Source of the DNA: Comamonas serinivorans
GTDB taxonomy: Bacteria > Pseudomonadota > Gammaproteobacteria > Burkholderiales > Burkholderiaceae_C
Length of the DNA: 64,000 bases
Direction of reading: 5' to 3'
NCBI RefSeq assembly: GCF_002158865.1
Contig: NZ_CP021455.1
Location: forward strand, 2,852,001 to 2,916,000
Shown here: positions 35,006 through 43,338 of the stretch, in pieces
How positions within the stretch are numbered: the first letter of the stretch is position 1
Layout: each line of letters opens with the position of its first letter
Made by a program: the position numbers and the translations under genes
Notes under the pieces: model-generated
What the model was told of the DNA's origin: nothing
Database searches by the model: none
The model's input: the letters and a program-made list of their open reading frames with translations, nothing else

Positions 35006-35797
35006 TCACTGGAACTTGGGCTTGCGCTTTTCGACGAAGGCGCGCACGGCTTCCTCGTGGTCGGCGGTCTGGTGGGCGATGGCCTGGTAGGCGGCCGAGA
35101 TCTCGAGCGTGGAGGCCAGCGAGTTCTCCTGCCCCTCGCGGATCAGGCGCTTGGTCATGCGCAGCACGCCACCGGGGTTGGCGGCGATCTTGCCGGCCAG
35201 TGTCTTGGCGGCGTTCAGCAGCTCGTCGGGTTCGACCACGCGCGAGACCAGGCCGCAGGCCAGGGCTTCCTGGGCGTTGATGGCCTCGCCCGTGAACGCC
35301 ATTTCGCTGGCCTTGGACAGGCCCACGACGCGCGGCAGCAGCCAGGCGCCACCGTCGCCCGGCACGATGCCGACCTTGACGAAGCTCTCGGCAAAGGTGG
35401 CGTTGCTGGCGGCGATGCGCAGGTCGCACATGCAGGTCAGGTCCAGGCCCGCGCCGATGGCCGGGCCGTTGATGGCCGCGATGGTGGGCACGTCCAGGTT
35501 GTAGAGCGCCAGCGGCAGGCGCTGGATGCCGTTGCGGTACTCGTCCTTCACGGTGTCCGAATCAGGCGGCGTGCCGGTGAAGTACTTCTGCATGTCCTTC
35601 ACGTTGCCGCCCGAGCAGAACACGGGGCCGGCGCCGGTCACGATCATGGCGCGCACCGACTTGTCCTTGCGCACCTGGGCGCACAGCTCGACGAACTCGT
35701 CCACAGCGGTGTTGCCGGTCAGCGCGTTGCGCGTCTCGGGCTGGTTCATGGTGGCGATCAGCACGTTGCCGTCGCGTTCGATTTGCAGAAAGCTCAT
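35006..35797 (-). CDS. Enoyl-CoA hydratase/isomerase family protein
   Basis: This 263-residue crotonase-fold protein has PVFCSGGNVKDM (oxyanion-hole motif) and AAINGPAIGAGLDLTCMCDLRI (second oxyanion hole). FAESFVKVGIVPGDGGAWLLP carries two acidic positions, Glu in the FAESF segment and Asp in PGDGG. These are the places where crotonases keep catalytic Glu; the second is Asp here, so catalysis could be hydration, isomerisation or another crotonase reaction. It is the last gene of the acyl-CoA operon and is preceded by GGAAGGAA before its ATG. Repeat R11 separates it from the upstream dehydrogenase. Confidence 0.88.
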   Translation of the reverse strand: MSFLQIERDGNVLIATMNQPETRNALTGNTAVDEFVELCAQVRKDKSVRAMIVTGAGPVFCSGGNVKDMQKYFTGTPPDSDTVKDEYRNGIQRLPLALYNLDVPTIAAINGPAIGAGLDLTCMCDLRIAASNATFAESFVKVGIVPGDGGAWLLPRVVGLSKASEMAFTGEAINAQEALACGLVSRVVEPDELLNAAKTLAGKIAANPGGVLRMTKRLIREGQENSLASTLEISAAYQAIAHQTADHEEAVRAFVEKRKPKFQ

Positions 35798-35832
35798 GGC
35801 ATTCCTTCCAAATGGGTCTAGGACAAATGACA

Positions 35833-35883
35833 GAGGTATGAGGCAATTACCGTTATTGAATGAACGGCAAACACCCCATACTG
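35833..35883. repeat. GTAT/ATAC interrupted palindrome, copy R11
   Basis: Lies inside an operon, between the short acyl-CoA dehydrogenase (stop 35894) and echA. Outer arms GGTATG and CATAC; inner arms TTACCGTT and AACGGCAA. Confidence 0.88.
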
Positions 35884-35893
35884 CGCGCTCACA

Positions 35894-36901
35894 TCACACC
35901 GACGCTTCTGCGTCGGACACGCGGCGAATCAGGTCCAGCGCCAGCGGGCTGGGGTCGGCGAGCAGCGCTTCGCCCGCCACGTCGTGCCAGTGGCTCTCGC
36001 TGCCGGCCGTCACGCGCCAGTGGTGCAGGCGACGCGTGTAGAGCTGCAGGTCAAACTCGGCCGTGAAGCCGATGGCGCCGTGGATGGAGTGGCTGAAATC
36101 GGCCACCACGACCACGGCTTCGCTGGTGCGTGCCTTGCCCACGGCCACCCGCACCGGGTCCGGCGTGAGCGTGCGGCTTTCGCAGGCGATCTGCGCCGCC
36201 ATGCGCGACGAGAAGGCGTGTTCCGAAATCTGCGCCAGCTCGTGCTGGATGATCTGGAACTTGCCGATGGGCCGGCCGAACTGCTGGCGTTCGTTGGCGA
36301 ACTGCAGCGTGCGCTCGAAGCAGGTCATCAGCGCGCCCGACAGCAGCGCGGCATACACCATGGCCTGGGCGACCTGCAGGTCGCCGGCGCCGGGCACCAC
36401 GGGCGCCGCCGTCCAGACGGCCTCGGGCCAGCTCAGGCCGGCGTCCAGCGGGAACACGGCGGGGGTCTGGCTGGCTGCGGCTGCGGCCAGCAGGCGGGTC
36501 TCCCCCCCCAGCTCGACCGCCACCCACTGCGCCACCTTGGCGCAGCGCACACCGACCGCGCTGACCTGACCGCCAGCCTGCCTGGCGCGCGGCGCCATGG
36601 CGATGGCGCCCTCGGGCAGGCTGGCGCCGGCTTGTGCCAGCCAGCCGCGCACGAGCATGGTTTCGGCCAGCGGCAGCGGCAGCGCGTGGCGGCCGATCAG
36701 CTCCCACAGCGCGCAGGCGTCTTTCAGCACCATGCCAGCGCCGTCGGCGGACTCGGGCACCAGCGCGTCGGCAAAGCCCGACTCGGCGATCTGGGCCCAC
36801 AGCGCGGCGGCGTCGGCGCCGCCTTCGATCTGGCGCACCACGGCGGGCGTGCATTGCTCGGCCAGCAGCTGGCCCAGGGCATCGCTAAACATGTTGTCCA
36901 T
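35894..36901 (-). CDS. Acyl-CoA dehydrogenase, short subunit type
   Basis: This 335-residue member of the acyl-CoA dehydrogenase family is shorter than the usual 380. ERTLQFANERQQFGRPIGKF is the family signature 2-like segment, and DFSHSIHGAIGFTAEFDLQL the C-terminal FAD-side helix. The N-terminal domain is poorly conserved, and the catalytic Glu-containing YEGT motif is not seen. Its pairing with the full-length dehydrogenase upstream resembles heteromeric enzymes such as PimC/PimD. SD AAGGAG stands seven bases before the ATG. It probably forms a mixed tetramer; that is inference. Confidence 0.85.
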   Translation of the reverse strand: MDNMFSDALGQLLAEQCTPAVVRQIEGGADAAALWAQIAESGFADALVPESADGAGMVLKDACALWELIGRHALPLPLAETMLVRGWLAQAGASLPEGAIAMAPRARQAGGQVSAVGVRCAKVAQWVAVELGGETRLLAAAAASQTPAVFPLDAGLSWPEAVWTAAPVVPGAGDLQVAQAMVYAALLSGALMTCFERTLQFANERQQFGRPIGKFQIIQHELAQISEHAFSSRMAAQIACESRTLTPDPVRVAVGKARTSEAVVVVADFSHSIHGAIGFTAEFDLQLYTRRLHHWRVTAGSESHWHDVAGEALLADPSPLALDLIRRVSDAEASV

Positions 36902-36917
36902 TGTGTGACTCCTTGTC

Positions 36918-36969
36918 GGCGTATCAAGCCATTCCCGTTGTCTTTAAAACGGCAACAACCCCATACCCC
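36918..36969. repeat. GTAT/ATAC interrupted palindrome, copy R12
   Basis: Sits within the operon between the two acyl-CoA dehydrogenase genes. Outer arms GGCGTAT and ATACCCC; inner arms TTCCCGTT and AACGGCAA (one C-C mismatch). Confidence 0.88.
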
Positions 36970-36984
36970 ATGAATTTCTGTGAA

Positions 36985-38142
36985 TCAACGCAGTCCCAGG
37001 CCGCGGGCGATCATGCCCCGCAGGATGGAGCGCGTGCCGCCGCGCAGCGTGTAGCACGGCGCGATGTGGGTCACGTAGGTGAGGGTCTGCATCAGCTCGA
37101 ACGGGACATCCGCCTCGTCGCGCGACAGCAGGTCATCGGCGATGGCCGCCGGGATGTACTGCTCCAGCACCGTGCCCTGGTCCTTGACCAGCGCGGCCTC
37201 GACGATGGGGCTTTCGTGGCGCGCCAGCTTTTCCTGGATGGCGATGGACATGGCGCGAAGCGGGGCCATGCGCGTGAGGATCTGCCCGGCCAGGCGGGTG
37301 GATTCGGGGCGCTTGCCGGCGGGCGTGCGGATGTAGGCCAGCCACTGGTCGAACAGCACGACCGACGAGAAGATGCGCTCGGGGCCGCTGCGCTCGAAGG
37401 CCAGCTCGGCGTTCACCTGCTCCCAGCCCTGCCCTTCGTTGCCCACCAGCGCGTCGGCGCTGAGCTGCACGTTGTCGAAGAACACCTCGCAGAAGTGGCT
37501 GTCGCCGGCCAGGTCTTCGATGGGGCGCACGGTGATGCCGGGCAGCGACAGGTCGACCAGCACCTGCGACAGGCCCTTTTGCCGGTCTTCGGTGGTGCCC
37601 GAGGTGCGCACCAGCGCGATCATGTAGTGGCAGTGGTGGGCGTTGGTGGTCCAGATTTTCTGGCCGTTGAGCAACCAGCCCTGGTCGTTCTTCTCGGCGC
37701 GCGTTTTCACGCTGGCCAGGTCAGAGCCGGAGTTGGGCTCGCTCATGCCGATGCAGCAGTACAGCTCGCCCTGGGCGATCTTGGGCAGGATGGTGCGCTT
37801 TTGCTCGTCGGTGCCGTACTTCAGCAGCAGCGGGCCGCTCTGGCGTTCGGCGATCCAGTGCGAGCCCACGGGTGCGCCGAAGTTGAGGAACTCCTCGACC
37901 AGCACGTAGCGCTCGAACGCCGTGCGGCCGCCACCGCCGTATTCCTTGGGAAAGGTCATGCCGAGCCAACCCTTGGCGCCCAGCGCCTTGGAGAACTCGG
38001 GGTCGAAGCCCGACCACGACTTGGCGCGGATGTGCGCCGGGATCTTGGCCGTGGCCTCGGTCAGGAAGGCGCGCACCTCGGCGCGCAGCGCTTCGGCCTC
38101 GGCCGGGATCTGCGTGATGGTCAGTGAGGCGATGGAGCTCAT
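36985..38142 (-). CDS. Acyl-CoA dehydrogenase, full-length subunit
   Basis: This 385-residue protein has CIGMSEPNSGSDLASVKTRA, the FAD/substrate-binding family signature 1, and GQKIWTTNAHHCHY. The C-terminal end TLRGGTRSILRGMIARGLGL occupies the place of the usual YEGT catalytic motif (RGGT here), a form seen in PimC-like and related dehydrogenases. It oxidises an acyl-CoA at the alpha-beta bond, delivering electrons to ETF. ATG at 38142 overlaps the CoA-transferase stop by four bases. The long N-terminal extension to 38430 is a frame artefact. Confidence 0.9.
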   Translation of the reverse strand: MSSIASLTITQIPAEAEALRAEVRAFLTEATAKIPAHIRAKSWSGFDPEFSKALGAKGWLGMTFPKEYGGGGRTAFERYVLVEEFLNFGAPVGSHWIAERQSGPLLLKYGTDEQKRTILPKIAQGELYCCIGMSEPNSGSDLASVKTRAEKNDQGWLLNGQKIWTTNAHHCHYMIALVRTSGTTEDRQKGLSQVLVDLSLPGITVRPIEDLAGDSHFCEVFFDNVQLSADALVGNEGQGWEQVNAELAFERSGPERIFSSVVLFDQWLAYIRTPAGKRPESTRLAGQILTRMAPLRAMSIAIQEKLARHESPIVEAALVKDQGTVLEQYIPAAIADDLLSRDEADVPFELMQTLTYVTHIAPCYTLRGGTRSILRGMIARGLGLR

Positions 38143-39395
38143 CCGAGCACTCCTTGGGTCGTGAGGTCGTCGATCTGGGCGTCGCTCAGGAACAGCGTGT
38201 CCTTGAGCACTTCGCGCGTGTGGTAACCGAGGGGCGGCGGTGCCGTGCGGTACTGCACCGGGGTGTCGGAAAAGCGCATGGGGCTGGCCACCAGCGGGAT
38301 CTCGCCGCCAACGGGGTGCGTCATGCTGATCTGCATGCCGCGCGCCTTCACGTGCGGATCGGCGAACACGTCGGCCAGCGTGTTGATCGGGCCGCACGGC
38401 ACCTGGGCCTTTTCCAGGAACTCGACCCATTCCTTGGTCGTTTTGGTGACCGTGAGCTGACGCACCATGGCGATCAATTCGGTGCGGTTGACGATGCGCG
38501 CGGCATTGGTCTTGAACTTGGGGTCGTCGCTCCAGGGCTTGCCGGTGGCTTTGCAGAAACGCGCGAACTGGCCGTCGTTGCCAATGGCCACGATCATGTA
38601 GCCGTCCGAGGTTGGGAAGTCCTGGTACGGCAGCGTGTTCGGGTGGGCGTTGCCCATGCGCTGCGGGTTCTCGCCCGAGTACAGGTAATTCATGGCCTGG
38701 TTGATCATGCAGGCCACGCCCACGTCCAGCAGCGCCATGTCGATGTGCTGGCCGCGCCCGGTGATGTTGCGTGCCTGGATGGCCGCCAGAATCGCCGTGC
38801 TGGAAAACAGGCCCGTCAGCACATCGGTGATGGCCACGCCGGCCTTCATGGGGCCGCCGCCCGGCTCGCCATCGGGCAGGCCAGTCACGCTCATCAGGCC
38901 GTCCATGCCCTGGATCAGGAAGTCATAGCCGGGGCGCGGCGCGTACGGGCCGGTCTGGCCGAACCCGGTCACCGAACAGTAGATGAGGCGCGGGTTGACG
39001 ACCTTGAGGCTGTCGTAGTCCAGCCCGTACTGCTTGAGGTTGCCGAACTTGAAGTTCTCGATCAGCACATCGCACTGCTTGGCCAGCTCGACGATGAGCT
39101 GCTGCCCTGCCGGCTTGGCCATGTCCACCGCCACCGAGCGCTTGTTGCGGTTGGTGCAGAAGTAATAGGCGGCGTCGGTGGTGGTGTTGCCCTCCTTGTC
39201 CTTCAGGAAGGGCGGGCCCCAGGTGCGCGTGTCGTCACCCGAGCCGGGGCGCTCGATCTTGATCACCTCGGCGCCCAGGTCACCCAGCGTCTGGGCGGCC
39301 CAGGGGCCCGCCAGCACGCGGGACAAATCCAGCACCCGGATGCCCTGCAGGGCGGCCACGGGTGCGCCCGTCGGGGCAGCAGTCTGTTCGGTCAT
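38139..39395 (-). CDS. Family III CoA-transferase (CaiB/BaiF)
   Basis: This 418-residue protein reads GIRVLDLSRVLAGPWAAQTL near the start, the family III signature. ADIxxEN-like CDVLIENFKFGNLKQYGLDY, GFGQTGPYAPRPGYDFLIQG (with the active-site Asp in YDF) and GRGQHIDMALLDV follow. It moves CoA between carboxylates and so activates the operon's substrate. It overlaps the dehydrogenase downstream and the Bug receptor gene upstream (39392-39395) by four bases each, giving tight translational coupling. Confidence 0.92.
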   Translation of the reverse strand: MTEQTAAPTGAPVAALQGIRVLDLSRVLAGPWAAQTLGDLGAEVIKIERPGSGDDTRTWGPPFLKDKEGNTTTDAAYYFCTNRNKRSVAVDMAKPAGQQLIVELAKQCDVLIENFKFGNLKQYGLDYDSLKVVNPRLIYCSVTGFGQTGPYAPRPGYDFLIQGMDGLMSVTGLPDGEPGGGPMKAGVAITDVLTGLFSSTAILAAIQARNITGRGQHIDMALLDVGVACMINQAMNYLYSGENPQRMGNAHPNTLPYQDFPTSDGYMIVAIGNDGQFARFCKATGKPWSDDPKFKTNAARIVNRTELIAMVRQLTVTKTTKEWVEFLEKAQVPCGPINTLADVFADPHVKARGMQISMTHPVGGEIPLVASPMRFSDTPVQYRTAPPPLGYHTREVLKDTLFLSDAQIDDLTTQGVLG

Positions 39396-40387
39396 TGCAA
39401 TTCAACTCCAGCGATCTTGGCGATGCGTTTCCATTGTTCGATTTCCTTGAGCTGGAAGGCCGCGAACTCGGCCGGCCCGCCCTTGGCGGCTTCGGCGCCC
39501 AGCTTCTCGTAGAAGGCCTTGGTTTCAGGCAGCTGCACGATCTTGGTCATCAGGTCGGCCATCACCTTGGTCTCGGCGGCCGGCACCTTGGCCGGCATCA
39601 TGGCGCCCACCCAGGCGTAGGCTGTGAAGCCCGGCAGACCGGCTTCGGCCGCCGTGGGGATGTCCTTGGCCGCGGGCACGCGCTGGGTGTGCGCCAGCGC
39701 CAGGCCGCGGGCCTTGCCCGAGTTGATGAGCTCGAGCGCCGAGGTGATCTCGACGAAGCTGAAGTCGATGGTGTTGGCCACGATGGCCTGCATGGACTCG
39801 CTCGCGCCCTTGAACGGGATGTTGGTCGTCTTGACCTTGGCCTGCTCGTTGAACAGCTCGGCCATCAGCTGGTAGCCGGCCGAGCCGGCGCCGTAGTTCA
39901 GCTTGCCGGGGTTGGCCTTGGCGGCGGCGATCAGGTCGGCCATGGTCTTGTATTTGGAGCCCGCAGGCGTGGCCAACACGGCCGGCGTCAGCACCGACAG
40001 GCTCAGCGGCTTGAAGTCCTTGACCGGGTCGTAGGGCAGCTTCTTGAACAAGGCGGCATTGACGGCCAGCGTGGAGTTGCTGCCGAAGAAGACGGTGTAG
40101 CCGTCGGGCTTGGCATTGAGCGCCGCGTTCACGGCGATGAAGCCGTTGCCGCCCGGGCGGTTGTCGATGACCACGGCTTGACCGGTCAGGTCGGTGAGCT
40201 TCTTGCCGAAGTAGCGCGCCGAGGTGTCCGTGGCCGAACCTGGCGGAAACGGCACGATGAAGGTGACGGTGCGGTTGGGGTAGGCCTTGTCAGCGGCATG
40301 TGCAGGCCCGGCCAGGCCCGCGCCCAGCAACACGGCGGCGCCCACGGTGGCGCTCATGGCGCGGCGGGTGAAGGAATTCGATTTCAT
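39392..40387 (-). CDS. Bug (TctC) family receptor, inner copy
   Basis: This 331-residue periplasmic receptor has a signal peptide (MKSNSFTRRA through AHAA), then YPNRTVTFIVPFPPGSATDT, VVIDNRPGGNGFIAVNAALN and PDGYTVFFGSNSTLAVN. The ribosome binding site GGGAG lies 8-9 bases before the ATG inside palindrome R13. That repeat completely fills the 51-base gap to the upstream Bug gene. With its neighbour it forms a tandem of two diverged Bug receptors; no TctA or TctB membrane genes are present. Confidence 0.9.
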   Translation of the reverse strand: MKSNSFTRRAMSATVGAAVLLGAGLAGPAHAADKAYPNRTVTFIVPFPPGSATDTSARYFGKKLTDLTGQAVVIDNRPGGNGFIAVNAALNAKPDGYTVFFGSNSTLAVNAALFKKLPYDPVKDFKPLSLSVLTPAVLATPAGSKYKTMADLIAAAKANPGKLNYGAGSAGYQLMAELFNEQAKVKTTNIPFKGASESMQAIVANTIDFSFVEITSALELINSGKARGLALAHTQRVPAAKDIPTAAEAGLPGFTAYAWVGAMMPAKVPAAETKVMADLMTKIVQLPETKAFYEKLGAEAAKGGPAEFAAFQLKEIEQWKRIAKIAGVELQ

Positions 40388-40388
40388 G

Positions 40389-40438
40389 CAGTATCTCCCG
40401 TTTATCGTTGAAAAATCATCGAGCAAACAACCATACTG
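40389..40438. repeat. GTAT/ATAC palindrome, copy R13, fills the gap between two Bug genes
   Basis: The 50-base element runs from one base upstream of one ATG (40387) to the base before the next stop codon (40439). Outer arms CAGTAT and ATACTG are perfect; inner arms are degraded. On the minus strand its arm contains GGGAG at Shine-Dalgarno distance. Confidence 0.9.
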
Positions 40439-41440
40439 TCAATCAAGCGACACGCCCGTGTCCTTGATGACGCCCGCCCAGCGCTTGATCTCGGCGTCGA
40501 TGTAGGCGCCATACTCGGCCGGGGTGGACCCCAGCGGCACCGCGCTTTGCAGCTTGAGCTTGTCCAGCACCGCCGGGGTGTTCAGGGCCTTGGTGAACTC
40601 GGCGTTCAGGCGGTCCACGATGGGCTTGGGCGTCTTGGCCGGCACCATCACGCCTTGCCAGGCGCCGACATCGAAGCCCTTGAGGCCAGCTTCGGCCAGC
40701 GTGGGCGTGTTGGGGAAGTTGGCCAGGCGCTTGCCGGTGCTGACGGCCAGCAGGCGCAGCTTGTTGTCGGCGATGAAGGGCGCGACCGAGTTGATGGTGT
40801 CGGTCATGAAGTCGATGTGGCCGGCAACCAGGTCGGCATCGGCCGGGGCGCTGCCCTTGTAGGGTACGTGGCGCGTGTCGAGGCCAAAGCCCTGCCCCAT
40901 GCGGAAGGCCGTGAGGTGCGTGGTGTTGCCCGCGCCGGCCGAGCCGTAAGTCAGCTTGCCGGGGTTGGCCTTGGCGTGGGCCACGAACTCGGCCACGTTC
41001 TTGACCGGCATCTTGGGGTGCACGACCAAAGCCATGGGCACGGTGGCCGTCAGCAGCACCGGCGCCAGGTCCTTCTTCACGTCGTAGTTCAGCTTTTTGT
41101 AGAGCGAGGGGCTGAGCGCGATGGACGAGGTGTTGTAGAGGATGGTGTAGCCATCGGCCGGGGCCTTGGCCACCAGCGCGTTGCCGATGTTGGCGTTGGC
41201 GCCGGGCCGGTTGTCCACCACGATGGTCTGGCCGATCTGCTCGGACACCTGCTGCGCCAGCACCCGACCCACCATGTCGGTCGGCCCACCGGGCGGGAAC
41301 GGGATCACCAGGGTGATGGGCTTTTGCCGGGGCCAGTCATCGGCCGCCTGGGCCGCAGGGGCCAGCAGGCCCAAGCCCAGGGTCATGGTGAGCGCGGCCA
41401 GCACAGGGCGGCGCGCGCAAGGCGTGGCTTGCAAAGGCAT
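40439..41440 (-). CDS. Bug (TctC) family receptor, outer copy
   Basis: This 333-residue receptor has a signal peptide (MPLQATPCARRPV through AAQAA), WPRQKPITLVIPFPPGGPTD, VVDNRPGANANIGNALVAKA and HVPYKGSAPADADLVAGHID. It shares only the fold with the inner copy, so ligands may differ. It starts at 41440 with GGAGACTTCCC upstream. It lies between the MaoC-like gene and the inner Bug receptor. Confidence 0.9.
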   Translation of the reverse strand: MPLQATPCARRPVLAALTMTLGLGLLAPAAQAADDWPRQKPITLVIPFPPGGPTDMVGRVLAQQVSEQIGQTIVVDNRPGANANIGNALVAKAPADGYTILYNTSSIALSPSLYKKLNYDVKKDLAPVLLTATVPMALVVHPKMPVKNVAEFVAHAKANPGKLTYGSAGAGNTTHLTAFRMGQGFGLDTRHVPYKGSAPADADLVAGHIDFMTDTINSVAPFIADNKLRLLAVSTGKRLANFPNTPTLAEAGLKGFDVGAWQGVMVPAKTPKPIVDRLNAEFTKALNTPAVLDKLKLQSAVPLGSTPAEYGAYIDAEIKRWAGVIKDTGVSLD

Positions 41441-41494
41441 GGGAAGTCTCCTTGTGAATCGTGGGTGGGCGGCTGCCCACGGGCACATCATGGC

Positions 41495-42037
41495 TCAGGT
41501 CTGCCCCTCGCCCGCCAGCAGGCGCGTGGCCACGTAGCGCATCACCTGGGTGCCAGACTGGTTGAACACGTCCACGCGCGAGGTGACCACGGCGCGGCCG
41601 CTCTGGCTGGTCGGGCGGATGTCGGTCACCTCGACCAGGGCCTCGATGGAGTCGCCCACGCACACGGGCGCCAGGATCTGCTGGTGCAGCTCCAGCATGG
41701 CCAGGCCCGTGCCCTGGATCATGGACTGCAGGATGAAGCCTTCGATGAAGGTGTAGGTGAGCGCGCCGGGCACCGGGCGGCCCCGCATGGCCGCGCCTTC
41801 AAAGGTGGTGTCCAGGAAGATCGCCTCCAGCATGCCGGTGGCGTTGACGAAGTTGACCAGGTCCGCCTCGGTGATGGTGCGCCGGAAGGTGCGCAGCTGC
41901 TGGCCCACCTGCAGCTCTTGCCAGACGAAGCCACGCCCCATGCGGGGCACCTGCGCGTAGCCGGGCTGCCCCGGTTTGAGCGCCGCAGAGGCAGGCGGCG
42001 CGGGCGGCTTGCCCGTGGCCGAGGAAGAGCTGGTCAT
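41495..42037 (-). CDS. MaoC-like hotdog dehydratase
   Basis: This 180-residue protein opens with a Ser/Pro/Ala-rich segment, then MGRGFVWQELQVGQQLRTFR, TITEADLVNFVNATGMLEAI and GALTYTFIEGFILQSM, and ends with the VEVTDIRPTSQSGRAVVTSR hotdog strands. MaoC-like dehydratases hydrate or dehydrate enoyl-CoA. The usual catalytic Asp/His are not seen in the standard D-x-N-P-x-H form; FxDTTF occurs instead, so activity is uncertain. It is the first gene of the acyl-CoA operon and diverges from the LysR gene at 42160. Confidence 0.8.
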   Translation of the reverse strand: MTSSSSATGKPPAPPASAALKPGQPGYAQVPRMGRGFVWQELQVGQQLRTFRRTITEADLVNFVNATGMLEAIFLDTTFEGAAMRGRPVPGALTYTFIEGFILQSMIQGTGLAMLELHQQILAPVCVGDSIEALVEVTDIRPTSQSGRAVVTSRVDVFNQSGTQVMRYVATRLLAGEGQT

Positions 42038-42159
42038 GGTGTCTCCTGATGCGGCCGGCGGGGTCTGTGCCGCCCATGCTCGTCCGCTGGTTCGACGCCG
42101 ATTATTGAAAACTCGCCTTAAACTTGTCTAGTATTCATTTGGTCTTCTGTGATAGCACC

Positions 42160-43071
42160 ATGATATCAACCGATTTTCGCCAGCTGCGGCATTTCGTGGT
42201 GCTGGCCCACACGCTGAACTACCGCAAGGCCGCCGAACAGCTGCACATGGCGCAGCCGCCGTTGTCGGCCTCCATCCGCCGGCTGGAAGAGCGCCTGGGG
42301 GTGCAACTGTTCGAGCGCGACCGGCGCGGCACGGCGCTGACCGCCGCCGGCCTGCTGGCCCTGCCCCATGCCGAGCAGGCCTTGCACCACGCGCAGGCCT
42401 TTGCCACGGCTGCGCAAGCCGCCGCCGTGGGCGAGCGCGGCCACCTGCACATCGGCTTTGTGGGCTCGACCACCTACGAGCTGCTGCCCCGCCTGGTGCA
42501 GCTGGTGCGCGAGCGCCTGCCCCAGGTCGAGCTGGAGTTGACCGAAAGCCCCAGCAGCGACCTGTGCGCCATGCTGCGCCAGGGCGCGCTGCATGCAGCC
42601 TTGCTGCGCTACCCGGTCACCGTGGCCCAGGGGCTGAACCTGCAACCCCTGCACGAAGACAGCCTGATCGCCGCCGTGCCCGCCGGCCATGCCCTGGCCG
42701 CGCGCAAACGCGTGGCGCTGGCCGAGCTGCAGGGCCAGCCCTTCATCCAGTACAGTCCCACGCAGGTGCCCGGCCTGCACGCACTCATCGAAGCCGCCTG
42801 CCAGCGCGCGGGCTTCCAGCCCCGCTCCCAGCAGCATGCGACGCAGGCGCAGACCATCCTGAGCCTGGTGCAGGCCGGCCTGGGCGTGGCGCTGGTGCCC
42901 GCTGCCATGGCGCGCACCGCCACGCACGGCGTCCACTTCCTGCCGCTGAACGACGTCGGCCACATGTCGGCCACCGGCGTCGCCCTGGCCTGGGAGCCCG
43001 AACGCGACACCCCGCTGACCCAGCGATTTCGCGAGCTGCTGATGCAGGCCCTGCCGGGATGGGCGCTGTGA
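42160..43071 (+). CDS. LysR family transcriptional regulator
   Basis: This 303-residue LysR has HTH LNYRKAAEQLHMAQPPLSAS, the CatR/BenM-like form with QPPLS. Effector domain segments include LHIGFVGSTTYELLPRLVQL, VPAGHALA and TILSLVQAGLGVALVPAAMA. It diverges from the MaoC-headed catabolic operon and most likely activates it, with a CoA ester or free acid as inducer (inference). The 122-base spacer 42038-42159 is AT-rich near 42100-42150. ATG at 42160 is used; the frame to 42124 adds residues without homology. Confidence 0.9.
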   Translation: MISTDFRQLRHFVVLAHTLNYRKAAEQLHMAQPPLSASIRRLEERLGVQLFERDRRGTALTAAGLLALPHAEQALHHAQAFATAAQAAAVGERGHLHIGFVGSTTYELLPRLVQLVRERLPQVELELTESPSSDLCAMLRQGALHAALLRYPVTVAQGLNLQPLHEDSLIAAVPAGHALAARKRVALAELQGQPFIQYSPTQVPGLHALIEAACQRAGFQPRSQQHATQAQTILSLVQAGLGVALVPAAMARTATHGVHFLPLNDVGHMSATGVALAWEPERDTPLTQRFRELLMQALPGWAL

Positions 43072-43179
43072 CGGACGGGGGCTCCGCGAAGCGCAAGTCG
43101 CACCGGGGGCCGGGCGTCACGTCCTCAGGACTGAACCGGCCACGCTTCGGCAAGCCAGGTGCCCCGAACGGTCTGCAAT

Positions 43180-43231
43180 GGAGTATCGCCTCATTCTCGT
43201 TATTGATCCAACGGAAAGCGAGGCATACTCC
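43180..43231. repeat. GTAT/ATAC interrupted palindrome, copy R14
   Basis: Located between the convergent LysR and adk genes. Outer arms GGAGTAT-CGCCTC and GAGG-CATACTCC pair with one bulge; inner arms TTCTCGTT and AACGGAAA. Confidence 0.88.
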
Positions 43232-43239
43232 TAAGGCAA

Positions 43240-43266
43240 TAAAAAAGCCGGTGCAGACACCGGCTT
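43240..43266 (-). terminator. Intrinsic terminator of adk
   Basis: Read on minus, AAGCCGGTG pairs with CACCGGCTT around a 4-base loop and is followed by TTTTT. It lies 70 bases beyond the adk stop. Confidence 0.85.
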
Positions 43267-43338
43267 GAGTGACAGGGCCCCGCAGGACCGGGACAGGCCC
43301 GCACGCCAAGGCGCAGGCCGGTCGTGACCCGCGCGGGG

